Translations under genes and position numbers: made by a program
From: Candidatus Azobacteroides sp.
Lineage (GTDB): Bacteria; Bacteroidota; Bacteroidia; Bacteroidales; Azobacteroidaceae
Direction: 5' to 3'
DNA: 64,000 bases
NCBI GenBank assembly: GCA_009783445.1
Contig: WRFY01000125.1
Location: 41,587-105,586, forward strand
Part shown: positions 10,844-20,836 of the stretch, piece by piece
How positions within the stretch are numbered: position 1 is the first letter of the stretch
Layout: each line of letters opens with the position of its first letter
The notes under the pieces: model-generated
Seen by the model: the letters and a program-made list of their open reading frames with translations, nothing else
Told to the model about the DNA's origin: nothing
The model's database searches: none

Positions 10844-11541
10844 AAGGCGATCGTTACATATACCTATTGTTGGTTTGGTTCTGTATATTCCCCGCACACG
10901 CAAAAGAAGCGGCGCCGAACGATACATTCCAGATAGAAGCTTTTCCTTTTGATTCAACGATTTATGAAAAACTAAAGGAAGAAAAGGAATTCAATTATTA
11001 TCGGCAGCAAGATCCAAACGAAACCAATTCGTTGCTAAGCTGGAGGAATCAATTATATCGGTGGTTGGAAAAACACATGAATATGAAAATAACCGAAAAA
11101 CAGTTCAACAATATCATGCTTTTCTTTTTCCTATTGATGATAGTTGCGGCCGTTGTGTTGCTGTATTTCTATAAACCTTCCCTGTTTTATTTCAACCGAA
11201 AACAAAGAGGAGGGCATCCTTTGGAAGAAGAAAGTATTGAAGGACAGGATTTCGAATTCTTGATCCGACAAGCTTTGAAAAAAGGCGACTATACGGAAGC
11301 CATCCGGCTGAACTATTTGAAGGTATTGAAATTGTTGACCGAAAGGGGATTGATTTCTTTTAATCCGTATAAGACTGTCAACGAATATGTATATGAATTG
11401 AAACGAACCGACCTGAAACCGGATTTCAGAATGCTCTCGCAGCAATTTGTTTATTATCGGTATGGAAAAAGAAAAGCCTCGATGGAAACTTTCGAACATT
11501 TCAAGGAATTGAGCCGCACGATTATTCAACGCTTCCAATGA
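10840..11541 (+). CDS. DUF4129-domain protein
   Basis: N-terminal signal, central TM, C-terminal cytoplasmic DYTEAIRLNYLKVLKLLTERGLISFNPYKTVNEYVYEL...FRMLSQQFVYYRYG typical of DUF4129. GTG start overlapping the previous stop. Confidence 0.75.
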   Translation: MKGDRYIYLLLVWFCIFPAHAKEAAPNDTFQIEAFPFDSTIYEKLKEEKEFNYYRQQDPNETNSLLSWRNQLYRWLEKHMNMKITEKQFNNIMLFFFLLMIVAAVVLLYFYKPSLFYFNRKQRGGHPLEEESIEGQDFEFLIRQALKKGDYTEAIRLNYLKVLKLLTERGLISFNPYKTVNEYVYELKRTDLKPDFRMLSQQFVYYRYGKRKASMETFEHFKELSRTIIQRFQ

Positions 11542-12755
11542 AAAAAAATATTTTATTTTTTATCGTTATAGGCCTCCTGTTTATAATCCTATATGAGATA
11601 AACCGGAACAATCCAGAACAACAATATGTCTGGAATCCAACCTACGGCCAGAACGATAAGCAACCCTATGGCGCTTATGCGCTCGATAAAATATTGAAAG
11701 CTTCCTGGAAAAACGAATACATTCATTCGTACAAGAATTTTTTCGGCCTGTATACTTTTGATGCAGTATTGGACGATAAAAACCTTTTTATTGTATGCAA
11801 CCAATTGATTCTGACAGATTCCGATTGGAAATATTTCTGGAAATACATCGAAACAGGAGGAAACGTCCTGATTGCCGCCGAAAGTTTTCAGTCGGCTTTG
11901 GAAGATACTCTGCAATTTGAGACGACTACTCGTTATTCGAATTTTTCATTACCGCTCAATTTATCTTCGAAACAAAAAACGACTTCGCTTATTTTTGGGA
12001 AAAACCGCATTCAAGGCATTCCGCGATCCATGCTGCGGTATTTTTTTAATTTTCCCAAAGAAATCGACAGTATCCCTGTCAGTAAAAAATTCACATTGGC
12101 ATTCGACGACGAGAATCACCCGATTATGCTTCGTTATCCCATTGGAAAAGGCAACCTGATTGTATCGTGTACCCCCCTGCTTTTTACCAATTATGCCGTC
12201 TTGAACGACTCGATTCATCCTTTCATCTGGCAATCGCTGGCTTACCTGAAAGGAAAACCTTTAGTAAGAACAGAATATTATGAAAAAGGAGACTTCGGTG
12301 GAAATTCCGAATCGGTATTTCGTTACTTGTTGAGTCAACCTTCGTTGCGCTGGGCGTATTACATTACTTTGGCCACCCTAATCCTTATGATGTTTTTTAC
12401 TGCCAAACGGAAACAAAGTCCGATTCCTGTGGTGAATCCGCCGCCCAACAAAATGCTGGATTTCGTCCGATCCATTTCATCGCTTTACTTGATAAAAAAC
12501 AACAATACGGATATTATTTTGAAAAAATATATTTATTGGGGAGACTCTCTGAAGAAAGAATATGGAATAGACCCAATTAATGAAGAGCATACGCCGGATT
12601 TCATTCGGCAATTTGCAAATAAAATCGGAATGGATGAAAACGAAGCAAAACATTTATTTGCGGAATTAGACCGCATGCGGGAAAACAGCTGGGTAAGCGA
12701 TGAGAATATGATGGATTTAATAACAAAAATGAAAATAGATTCATGGAAGAATTGA
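11538..12755 (+). CDS. DUF4350-domain protein
   Basis: ILYEINRN...WNPTYGQNDKQPYGAYALDKIL...GGNVLIAAESF, C-terminal TM and cytoplasmic tail; position between DUF4129 and MoxR. Confidence 0.75.
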   Translation: MKKNILFFIVIGLLFIILYEINRNNPEQQYVWNPTYGQNDKQPYGAYALDKILKASWKNEYIHSYKNFFGLYTFDAVLDDKNLFIVCNQLILTDSDWKYFWKYIETGGNVLIAAESFQSALEDTLQFETTTRYSNFSLPLNLSSKQKTTSLIFGKNRIQGIPRSMLRYFFNFPKEIDSIPVSKKFTLAFDDENHPIMLRYPIGKGNLIVSCTPLLFTNYAVLNDSIHPFIWQSLAYLKGKPLVRTEYYEKGDFGGNSESVFRYLLSQPSLRWAYYITLATLILMMFFTAKRKQSPIPVVNPPPNKMLDFVRSISSLYLIKNNNTDIILKKYIYWGDSLKKEYGIDPINEEHTPDFIRQFANKIGMDENEAKHLFAELDRMRENSWVSDENMMDLITKMKIDSWKN

Positions 12756-13714
12756 AAAACAGAATAGATTTATCTGCATTTGCCGCCAAAGTGGAGGAGT
12801 TGCGGACAAAAATCGGAACGATCATTATCGGACAAGAAACAGCGGTCGATTTATTGCTGACCGCTTTAATGGCCGACGGGCATGTACTTTTGGAAGGTGT
12901 ACCCGGCGTGGCCAAAACCTTGTTGGCCAAATTGATGGCCAAGTTGATTCAGGCGGATTTTTCCCGCATACAGTTTACGCCCGACCTAATGCCTTCGGAT
13001 GTATTGGGAACATCGGTATTTAATCTCAAAACGAATGAGTTTGAATTTGTGAAAGGTCCGATTTTTTCGGAAATCGTATTGATCGACGAAATCAACCGAT
13101 CTCCAGCCAAAACGCAGGCGGCTCTTTTTGAAGTCATGGAAGAACGTCAGATAACGGTAGACGGATTTACCCGTTCCATGGGTGAAGTCTATATGGTTGT
13201 GGCTACTCAAAATCCAGTGGAACAGGAAGGCACTTACCGGCTTCCAGAAGCGCAGCTCGATCGTTTCCTAATGAAAATAAGCGTCAATTATCCCACCGCC
13301 AAAGAAGAATTGGCGATATTGAAACGCCACAACGAAAATAAACATTTGACTCAGCTGACAGATATTCAACCTATTTTAAGTAAAAAAGAACTATTGGCTT
13401 TCCGGCGGTTAGTCGAACAGGTGATTGTGGATGAAAGCCTGCTGAAATATATCGCCGACATTGTCGTTGCCAGCCGCAACAGCAAAGCGATCTACCTTGG
13501 GGCTTCTCCGCGGGCCGGCATCGCTCTATTGAACTCAGCCAAAGCATACGCTATTTTGCAAGGCCGGGATTTTGTCATTCCCGACGATATTAAATACATG
13601 GTTATTCCGGTGTTGCAGCATCGTCTGATACTTTCTTCCGAAACGGAAATGGAAGGCCGTTCAGCGGCAACGGTAATCAAATTGCTCATCGAAAAAATTG
13701 AAGTCCCGAAGTAA
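12743..13714 (+). CDS. MoxR family AAA+ ATPase
   Basis: GHVLLEGVPGVAKTLLA Walker A, IVLIDEINRSPAKTQAALFEVMEE Walker B, VVATQNPVEQEGTYRLPEAQLDRF. Confidence 0.95.
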   Translation: MEELKNRIDLSAFAAKVEELRTKIGTIIIGQETAVDLLLTALMADGHVLLEGVPGVAKTLLAKLMAKLIQADFSRIQFTPDLMPSDVLGTSVFNLKTNEFEFVKGPIFSEIVLIDEINRSPAKTQAALFEVMEERQITVDGFTRSMGEVYMVVATQNPVEQEGTYRLPEAQLDRFLMKISVNYPTAKEELAILKRHNENKHLTQLTDIQPILSKKELLAFRRLVEQVIVDESLLKYIADIVVASRNSKAIYLGASPRAGIALLNSAKAYAILQGRDFVIPDDIKYMVIPVLQHRLILSSETEMEGRSAATVIKLLIEKIEVPK

Positions 13715-15027
13715 TGTTTATAAAAAACCGGTTTTATATTGCCGTAATTATTGTGGTCCTTTGTTTTATAGGAGGCTACGCCAGCGTCTTTCTGTTCACG
13801 CTGGCTCAAGTCTTGCTATTGCTGCTGCTGGCGCTGTGCGCATACGAAATATTCCTTTTATATGTGACTAAAAGGAATGCCGTGAAAGCTCGGCGCGAAT
13901 GTGCGGAACGTTTCTCCAATGGCGATAAAAATGAGATAAAACTGTACTTGTCCAACCGGTATCCCTTTTCGATATCCTTGGAAATCATCGACGAAATCCC
14001 TGTTCAATTTCAGAAACGGGATTTACTTTTTCTCCTTTCGATGAAAAAAGGAGAAGAGAAAGTATTGAAATATTTCATTCGTCCGGTCAAACGGGGAGTA
14101 TATTCGTTCGGCGTTATTCATGTTTTTGTTTCTACAAAAATCGGATTCATCAGTCGTCGTTTCAAATCAGGAACTTCATGTCAAGTAAAAGTTTACCCTT
14201 CTTTTATTCATTTAAAGGAATATGAATTGCTGGCTTCGAGCAATAAACTGAATCTATACGGAAATAAGAAAATCCGCAAAATCGGCCAACAACTCGAACC
14301 CGATCAAATCAAAGATTATATCAAAGGAGACGATTACCGTTTCATCAACTGGAAAGCGACCGCTCGTCGAAGTAAATTGATGACCAACGTTTTTCGCGAC
14401 GAACGAGCGCAAAATCTATACTGCCTGATCGACAAGGGACGAACCATGCAATCGGCTTTCGAACAAATGACTCTATTGGATTATGCCATTAACGCCTCTT
14501 TGGCTTTATCGTATGTCTCCCTGTTGAAAGGAGATAAAGCAGGTTTGATTACTTTTGAACGGAAAATAGATACCATCGTTCCGGCAAGGCGCAATCCCAT
14601 ACAAATGCAAACCATTCATGAAGCTTTGTACCAGCAGGCAACGTCTTTCTACGAGTGCGATTTTCAAGCGCTTTATCAGGCGGTTAACCGATACATTAAG
14701 AACAGAAGCTTGCTGATCGTTTTTACCAATTTCGATTCTGTTCAAGCCATGCAACGCCAATTGCAATATTTGTCTTTATTGGCCAAAAAGCACAGCGTAT
14801 TGGTGGTTTTTTTCGAAAATATCGAATTGGAAGAAATCGCTTTGCGTCAGCCTTCGAATAAGACAGAAGTATACGAAACAGTCATCGCTGAAAAATTAGA
14901 ATATGAAAAAACGCTTATTATCAATAAGTTGAGACAGCACAACATTTTGTCTCTTCTGACGCATCCTCTCCATTTGACCGTCCAAACCATCAATCGCTAC
15001 TTAGATATCAAAGCGAAAGGAATATAA
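13714..15027 (+). CDS. DUF58 domain-containing protein
   Basis: Two N-terminal TMs, DYIKGDDYRFINWKATARRSKLMTNVFRDERAQNLYCLIDKGRTM signature; follows MoxR. Confidence 0.92.
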   Translation: MFIKNRFYIAVIIVVLCFIGGYASVFLFTLAQVLLLLLLALCAYEIFLLYVTKRNAVKARRECAERFSNGDKNEIKLYLSNRYPFSISLEIIDEIPVQFQKRDLLFLLSMKKGEEKVLKYFIRPVKRGVYSFGVIHVFVSTKIGFISRRFKSGTSCQVKVYPSFIHLKEYELLASSNKLNLYGNKKIRKIGQQLEPDQIKDYIKGDDYRFINWKATARRSKLMTNVFRDERAQNLYCLIDKGRTMQSAFEQMTLLDYAINASLALSYVSLLKGDKAGLITFERKIDTIVPARRNPIQMQTIHEALYQQATSFYECDFQALYQAVNRYIKNRSLLIVFTNFDSVQAMQRQLQYLSLLAKKHSVLVVFFENIELEEIALRQPSNKTEVYETVIAEKLEYEKTLIINKLRQHNILSLLTHPLHLTVQTINRYLDIKAKGI

Positions 15028-15036
15028 GCAAAAACG

Positions 15037-16305
15037 TCAACTGAACATCAATTGCGACAAGGCTTTTTCGTCAAAAATCTCATTGGCTATCTCCAGCAAG
15101 AGCGAAGGAGTGATTGCATCCAATTTTTTGTGAATTTCCGGCAAACTTTCGTATTTGTTGAAATGCAGAAAACTTTTACCCATTCCCAAAGACAGGGTTT
15201 CCTTGTTGTCGCTTGAAACGCCTAACTGCCCTTTCAACTGTTTTACGGCGGAATGCAAACGAGAAGCGCTTAGTTTGACTTCTCGAAATCGTTTCAATTC
15301 TTTGTGTATAAGTCGAATACATTTATCTCGGTCGTCTGGATCACAGCCAAAATAAATGTTGAACATTCCGGTATCGGTATACGAAGTAGTTTCAGATTCT
15401 ACGAGGTAGACCAAAGCGTGTTTTTCCCGCAAAGAAATGTTCAAACAGCTGTTCATACATGGACCGCCTAAAATATTATTCAACAGATATAATCCGTAGC
15501 GTTTCGGATGAAAATAATGATATCCTTTTCCTCCAATAATTGCATGCATCTGGTGCAAATTTTTATCAACTTCGATATTCGCAGGTAAAATGGCTTCGGG
15601 AGTTTGCCGATCTTTTTTAGAAAGATCAACCAGATTTTCAATTATGCAATATTTACGAAGAAAACGGAAAATCTGCATAGAAGACGTCTTTCCATAATAA
15701 AAGAAAATCATATTTTCCGGACGATAAAACGCATGGACAAACTCGTTGCAAGAAGCAGATGTAAAAGTATTCAGCGTGGCTTCTTCGCCTAAAATCGGAT
15801 GCCCCATTTCATTCCCTTTGAATAAAATATTTTCAAATTCGTCAAAAATCAATTCCGAAGGATTGTCCTGATACGAGCGAATTTCATCAATCACGACTCC
15901 CTTTTCCTTTTCCATTTCCGCTTGGGGAAAACAGGAATTAATTGCCATATCCGAAAGCAATTCAATCGCTCGTTCATCATTTTCCGAAAGACAAATCGAA
16001 TACAAAAAAGTTTCCTCCTTGGTCGTATAGGCATTCAATTCGCCTCCCACACTGTCTAAGCGGTTAAGGATATGCCACGCTTTTCTTTTTTTCGTTCCTT
16101 TGAAAAGCATGTGCTCAACAAAATGGGCTAATCCCCACTGATTTGGATTTTCGTCGCGCGTTCCTGCGTTGATCACAAAACCGCAGTAGGAAACCGGCGA
16201 CATAGAAGGATAACAAATGACGCGCAATCCATTGGGCAAGACTTCCGACACATACGGTCGAATAGATAAATCAGTTATCATTAAAAATTGGTTATTTTCA
16301 TTCAA
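15037..16305 (-). CDS. M16 family zinc metallopeptidase (insulinase-like)
   Basis: HFVEHMLFKGTKKR (HxxEH) and downstream E; M16-type C-terminal half. Confidence 0.93.
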   Translation of the reverse strand: MNENNQFLMITDLSIRPYVSEVLPNGLRVICYPSMSPVSYCGFVINAGTRDENPNQWGLAHFVEHMLFKGTKKRKAWHILNRLDSVGGELNAYTTKEETFLYSICLSENDERAIELLSDMAINSCFPQAEMEKEKGVVIDEIRSYQDNPSELIFDEFENILFKGNEMGHPILGEEATLNTFTSASCNEFVHAFYRPENMIFFYYGKTSSMQIFRFLRKYCIIENLVDLSKKDRQTPEAILPANIEVDKNLHQMHAIIGGKGYHYFHPKRYGLYLLNNILGGPCMNSCLNISLREKHALVYLVESETTSYTDTGMFNIYFGCDPDDRDKCIRLIHKELKRFREVKLSASRLHSAVKQLKGQLGVSSDNKETLSLGMGKSFLHFNKYESLPEIHKKLDAITPSLLLEIANEIFDEKALSQLMFS

Positions 16306-17598
16306 CTACAATAGAGGAATCGTTTTCTCCAATTGATTTCCTCTCGAACCTTTCATTAATATATGATATCCCGCTACCGAAACATTTTTCAGGTAGGTTA
16401 TTAAATCTTCTGTTTGGGAAAATAATTGCCATCCGCAATCTGTCGGAGCGCATTTTTGAAAAATCTCGCCTACCAAAAACACTTGGTCTATTTTTTGAGT
16501 CAGCAATTCGCCGATTAATTTCTTATGTTCTTCTTCTCCTGAATCGCCTAATTCTCGCATCTCTCCCAAAATCACCATTTTAGGAGAAACGTTCAAAGAA
16601 TCGAAGTACTGCAAGGCCGCCCGCATGCTGTCGGGATTGGCATTGTAAGCGTCGATGATCAACTCGTTTTTTCCGGTTGAATAGTTTTGCGAACGGTAAT
16701 TGGCTGGAATGTACTGGACAATAGCCCTATTGATTTTTTCTTTTTCTACTCCCAAGTAACTGGCTATGCAAATGGCAGCCAATACATTTTCAAAATTATA
16801 ATCTCCTGCCAAATGGGTAACGATTTCATTTCGTTCCTCTCCTTTTTGCCATTCCAACTGGAGCGTAGGAGCAGAAGCTACAATTTTTCCCCGAATAAAA
16901 GCGTCTGGAGAGGTTCCATAATAAACCATGGATAAATAATCGTAAAAAAACCTCAGGATCGGGTTATCCAGATTGCCAAAGACAATTCCGCCTTTCTCCC
17001 GAAGATATTCATACAATTCGGTCTTCGTGCGGACGACTCCTTCCAGAGAGCCGAATCCTTCCAAATGTGCTTTTCCTATATTGGTAATCAAACCGTAATC
17101 CGGATCGGCAATTTGGCAAAGGGCTTGAATTTCTCCCGGATGATTCGCTCCCATTTCAATGACAGCCCATTCGTGTTCGCGCTTCAATTGCAGCAAAGTA
17201 AGAGGAACGCCGATGTGGTTGTTCAGGTTTCCCTGCGTATAAAGCGTAGGGTACTTCGAAGATAAAGCGGCAGCCGTCAACTCTTTGGTGGTTGTTTTCC
17301 CATTGGTTCCGGTAATAGCGATCACTTGGACAGGCATTAGCTTCCGGTGGTAATTGGCCAGTAATTGCAAAGTTTGGAGCGCATCGTCTGTTGGAATGAT
17401 CCGTTTTTCATTCGGCAAACGATCAGAATCACCCACCGCGTAAGCCGCCCCCGACGCCAAAGCTTGTTCGATATAATCGTTCCCGTCGAACTGACCTCCT
17501 TTTAAAGCAAAAAAGATAGAACCGGCAGGACAATGACGCGAATCGGTAGTTATCACCGGATGACGCTGGAAAATTTCATATAATTGCGGAATATTCAT
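16306..17598 (-). CDS. murF: UDP-N-acetylmuramoyl-tripeptide--D-alanyl-D-alanine ligase
   Basis: ITGTNGKTTTKELTAA P-loop, EMGANHPGEIQ, DAYNANPDSMRAAL motifs. Confidence 0.94.
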   Translation of the reverse strand: MNIPQLYEIFQRHPVITTDSRHCPAGSIFFALKGGQFDGNDYIEQALASGAAYAVGDSDRLPNEKRIIPTDDALQTLQLLANYHRKLMPVQVIAITGTNGKTTTKELTAAALSSKYPTLYTQGNLNNHIGVPLTLLQLKREHEWAVIEMGANHPGEIQALCQIADPDYGLITNIGKAHLEGFGSLEGVVRTKTELYEYLREKGGIVFGNLDNPILRFFYDYLSMVYYGTSPDAFIRGKIVASAPTLQLEWQKGEERNEIVTHLAGDYNFENVLAAICIASYLGVEKEKINRAIVQYIPANYRSQNYSTGKNELIIDAYNANPDSMRAALQYFDSLNVSPKMVILGEMRELGDSGEEEHKKLIGELLTQKIDQVFLVGEIFQKCAPTDCGWQLFSQTEDLITYLKNVSVAGYHILMKGSRGNQLEKTIPLL

Positions 17599-17625
17599 TT
17601 GTATGAGTATTCATTTTTTAGAGTG

Positions 17626-17633
17626 CAAAGATA
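17626..17633 (-). promoter_or_regulatory. Candidate -7 box TATCTTTG for murF
   Basis: CAAAGATA on +; matches TAnnTTTG, 28 bp upstream of the murF ATG. Confidence 0.55.
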
Positions 17634-17717
17634 ATCACTGGCCGATGAAATTATTCTAATATCTTTCATAAAATTATTTTTTAAATAAAAAAAGGCATAC
17701 ATCCTGAGATAAAATCC

Positions 17718-17725
17718 TACATTTG
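17718..17725 (+). promoter_or_regulatory. Candidate -7 box TACATTTG for folP
   Basis: Matches TAnnTTTG, 26 bp upstream of the folP ATG; divergent from the murF box. Confidence 0.5.
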
Positions 17726-17750
17726 CGCCATAAAATCAAAGAGCCAATAG

Positions 17751-18608
17751 ATGACTGCAAATATAAAAGGCGAATTAATGGATTTAGATTCTCCCAAAGT
17801 AATGGGGATCCTGAATATTACGCCTGATTCTTTCTATGCGGGCAGCCGTCGGCAAAGCGAAAAGGATATTGCCTGCCGAACCGTTCAGATTTTGGAAGAA
17901 GGAGGCGATATCATCGACGTGGGCGCTTATTCGTCGCGTCCGCAGGCAGCCTACGTGAGCGAAGAAGAAGAAATAGAGCGTCTTCGTTTCGGTTTGGAAA
18001 TTCTTTTTAGGGAAGCTCCGCAAGCCGTCGTATCGATCGATACTTTCCGGGCAAATATCGCCCGCGAATGTGTGGAAAAATTCGGAGCGGCCATTATCAA
18101 CGATATTTCGGCAGGCGAATTAGATGCCCGCATGTGGGATACGGCGGCGGAATTGCAAGTCCCTTACATTGCCATGCACATGCGCGGAACGCCTCAAAAT
18201 AGCAGGGAACAAATCCAATACGAAAATCTGATGCAGGACATCCTCCTTTATTTTGCTGAAAAAGTGGGTAAACTGAATGAAAAAGGAGTAAACGACGTTT
18301 GGATCGATCCGGGATTTGGATTCAGTAAAACAACCGATCAAAATTACGAAATTTTGAGTAATTTAGAACAATTTGCCATTCTTGAACGACCTCTTTTGGT
18401 GGGATTCTCTCGAAAAACCATGATTCGGGAGGTAGCGGGAGTTTCTACGGAGAACGCTTTAACAGGAACCATTGCTCTAAACATGTTTGCCTTGACAAAA
18501 GGCGCTTGCATACTCCGCGTACACGATGTAAAGGAAGCCGTTCAAACGGTTTCAATCTTTTCTAAAATCATCCATTCCAGCCTTCCCGAAGGCTCAAAAA
18601 ATAATTAA
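17751..18608 (+). CDS. folP: Dihydropteroate synthase
   Basis: VMGILNITPDSFYAGSR, DVGAYSSRP, IINDISAG, IAMHMRGTPQ, DPGFGFSKT, GFSRKTMI motifs. Confidence 0.95.
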   Translation: MTANIKGELMDLDSPKVMGILNITPDSFYAGSRRQSEKDIACRTVQILEEGGDIIDVGAYSSRPQAAYVSEEEEIERLRFGLEILFREAPQAVVSIDTFRANIARECVEKFGAAIINDISAGELDARMWDTAAELQVPYIAMHMRGTPQNSREQIQYENLMQDILLYFAEKVGKLNEKGVNDVWIDPGFGFSKTTDQNYEILSNLEQFAILERPLLVGFSRKTMIREVAGVSTENALTGTIALNMFALTKGACILRVHDVKEAVQTVSIFSKIIHSSLPEGSKNN

Positions 18609-18612
18609 ACTC

Positions 18613-19380
18613 ATGATTCATTTTGGCATAAAAGACGCAATAGACATTCTGATTGTCGCTTTTTTTCTTTACGAGACTTATTTGTTAATGAAAAAAACGG
18701 GAACAATGGCCATTTTTTTAGGCGTACTCTCCTTCATCGGCTTGTGGATATTGTGTTCGAAAGTATTGGAAATGAGTTTGACGGGCGCTATTCTGGACAA
18801 ATTTGTCAGCGTGGGCTCTATCTTGATCGTCATTGTTTTTCAAAGGGAAATACGGGAATTTCTTCAGGCTTTGGGTTCCAACAAGGGTTTGCAAAAATTA
18901 TTGAAATGGTTGAAACCCCATGAAGAAGGCAATATCGAAGAAAACATTTCCTACATCATGCCGATTGTGTTGGCTGCCATGGATATGGCCAAAAGAAAAG
19001 AAGGCGCTTTGATTGCCGTTGAACAGGACGTTCCGCTGGATACGTTTATCGAAACCGGCGAAATATTAAACGCAGCGATTAGTACCCGTTTAATCGAAAA
19101 TGTTTTTTTCAAAAACAGTCCCTTACACGACGGAGCAATGATTATCGGAGGAAAAAAAATCAAAGCGGCGGCCTGTATCCTGCCTGTTTCGGGAAATCAA
19201 GAGATTCCAAAGGAATACGGTTTGCGTCATCGTTCGGCCTTGGGACTATCCGAAGAAACCGACGCCAAAATAATCATTGTTTCCGAAGAAACCGGAAAAA
19301 TATCGCTGGCGCACCGCGGCCGCTTATACACAAACATTTCCGGAGAGGAGCTTCAACAAATGCTGATTACGAAAAATTAG
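18613..19380 (+). CDS. Diadenylate cyclase (CdaA/DacA family)
   Basis: N-terminal TMs then DAC domain with SPLHDGAMII (DGA) and RHRSALGLSEETDA (RHR). Confidence 0.93.
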   Translation: MIHFGIKDAIDILIVAFFLYETYLLMKKTGTMAIFLGVLSFIGLWILCSKVLEMSLTGAILDKFVSVGSILIVIVFQREIREFLQALGSNKGLQKLLKWLKPHEEGNIEENISYIMPIVLAAMDMAKRKEGALIAVEQDVPLDTFIETGEILNAAISTRLIENVFFKNSPLHDGAMIIGGKKIKAAACILPVSGNQEIPKEYGLRHRSALGLSEETDAKIIIVSEETGKISLAHRGRLYTNISGEELQQMLITKN

Positions 19381-19506
19381 GGATGCCGTCGTAAGCCGAA
19401 GGTCCAGATCATCCCGTTAAGGTTGAAATTCTTCTAACTCAAGAGCGTATGAGAATGCCTTACAAGGCGCAAGAGAAAAATAATTTTTTTATCCGGCTAT
19501 TATGCG

Positions 19507-19514
19507 TATATTTG
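19507..19514 (+). promoter_or_regulatory. Candidate -7 box TATATTTG for the TlpA-like gene
   Basis: Matches TAnnTTTG, 29 bp before the ATG at 19543. Confidence 0.55.
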
Positions 19515-19542
19515 CCCTTCAATTTATTTTATATATAAACTT

Positions 19543-20682
19543 ATGAAAAAAATAATTTTGGTAATATTTAGCCTTGTTACGCTCGTTTCCTGCGCGCGAA
19601 CGACCGAAGATTCCTATCAAATTAAAGGTAAAATAGGAAATTATAACAGTCCGGCGGTAATTTATTTGCAATACATAAAAGGCAACGATTTTATTACAGA
19701 ATCATCTCCTTTGAGGAATGGAGAGTTTTCTTTTTCGGGGAAAGTAGACGAACCGTCTGATGCGCGCCTCGTCATTCTTCCGGAGGGAGGAGAATTCAGC
19801 AATGAACAGCCTTATCCAGAAGCTAAATTTTTGATTCTTTCCAACGAAAAAATGAAAGTCGACAGTCCCGATCGCTTGGAAAATGCCATCCTTACGGGTT
19901 CAAAATTGAACAGGGAGTGGGAACAACTTTCGAAAAATCTGGAAGGAGTGGATGCTAAAATAAAACAGCTCACGCAAGAATATCAAACTACCGTTGTTCA
20001 AGCAAAGAATAATCCGGATTATCTTGAGAATATTCAGGCGCGTTACGAAGCGCTTCAGCAAGAGAAGCGTGATATTTGCGTCGCTTTTGTGAAAAAAAAT
20101 CCAGATTCTTTTGTCAGTTTATTGATTCTGGCAAATTTTGGCCAACAAATCGGAGATGCAAATTTCATCAGCGAACTGTTGAAAAATTTAAATCCTACTC
20201 TCCAAAATACTTCAATGGCTATTGATCTGAATCAACGAATTAACGCCATGAAAGTGACCGCAGTCGGTTCAGTAGCTCCCGATTTTACATTAAACGACTC
20301 GAAAGAAAATCCAGTTCGTCTGTCGGATTTTAGAGGAAAATACCTGTTGATCGATTTTTGGGCAAGCTGGTGCGGTCCTTGCCGAAAAGAAAATCCCAAC
20401 ATCGTCAACACCTATCAATTGTATAAAGACAAAAATTTTGAGATTTTAGGCGTTTCATTGGATATGCCCGGCAAAAAACAGGATTGGCTCAATGCCATTA
20501 CGAAAGATCGCTTGACTTGGCCTCAAGTGTCGGATTTGAAGGGATGGCAAAGCAGCGTAGCCTTGCAATACAGCATCCAATCGATTCCCCAAAATCTTCT
20601 GTTGGACCCTCAAGGAGTGATTATCGCCAAAAATTTAAGAGGAGAAGCTTTGCCGAAAAAATTAGCCGAACTGTTAAATTGA
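19543..20682 (+). CDS. TlpA-family thiol:disulfide oxidoreductase lipoprotein with N-terminal DUF4369-like domain
   Basis: Lipobox LVSC, DFTLNDSKENPVRLSDFRGKYLLIDFWASWCGPCRKENP (CxxC). Confidence 0.9.
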   Translation: MKKIILVIFSLVTLVSCARTTEDSYQIKGKIGNYNSPAVIYLQYIKGNDFITESSPLRNGEFSFSGKVDEPSDARLVILPEGGEFSNEQPYPEAKFLILSNEKMKVDSPDRLENAILTGSKLNREWEQLSKNLEGVDAKIKQLTQEYQTTVVQAKNNPDYLENIQARYEALQQEKRDICVAFVKKNPDSFVSLLILANFGQQIGDANFISELLKNLNPTLQNTSMAIDLNQRINAMKVTAVGSVAPDFTLNDSKENPVRLSDFRGKYLLIDFWASWCGPCRKENPNIVNTYQLYKDKNFEILGVSLDMPGKKQDWLNAITKDRLTWPQVSDLKGWQSSVALQYSIQSIPQNLLLDPQGVIIAKNLRGEALPKKLAELLN

Positions 20683-20752
20683 ATAAATCCACTCTTTCTT
20701 TATTTTTAGATTCCTATTTATACGCATTTGGCATTTTCTCCGTTATTATAAT

Positions 20753-20817
20753 TACGTAGATGCGATAATACAAGTGGCGCTTCGGGTCAGCGCCGACGCT
20801 ATTATTTCATCTACGTA
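20753..20817. repeat. Long imperfect inverted repeat (hairpin or cruciform)
   Basis: TACGTAGATG...CATCTACGTA outer arms, GATAAT/ATTATT middle arms, GGCGCT(TCGGGTC)AGCGCC inner stem, between the TlpA-like gene and ruvA. Confidence 0.8.
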
Positions 20818-20836
20818 TTTTTATCGGATTTAGTCT

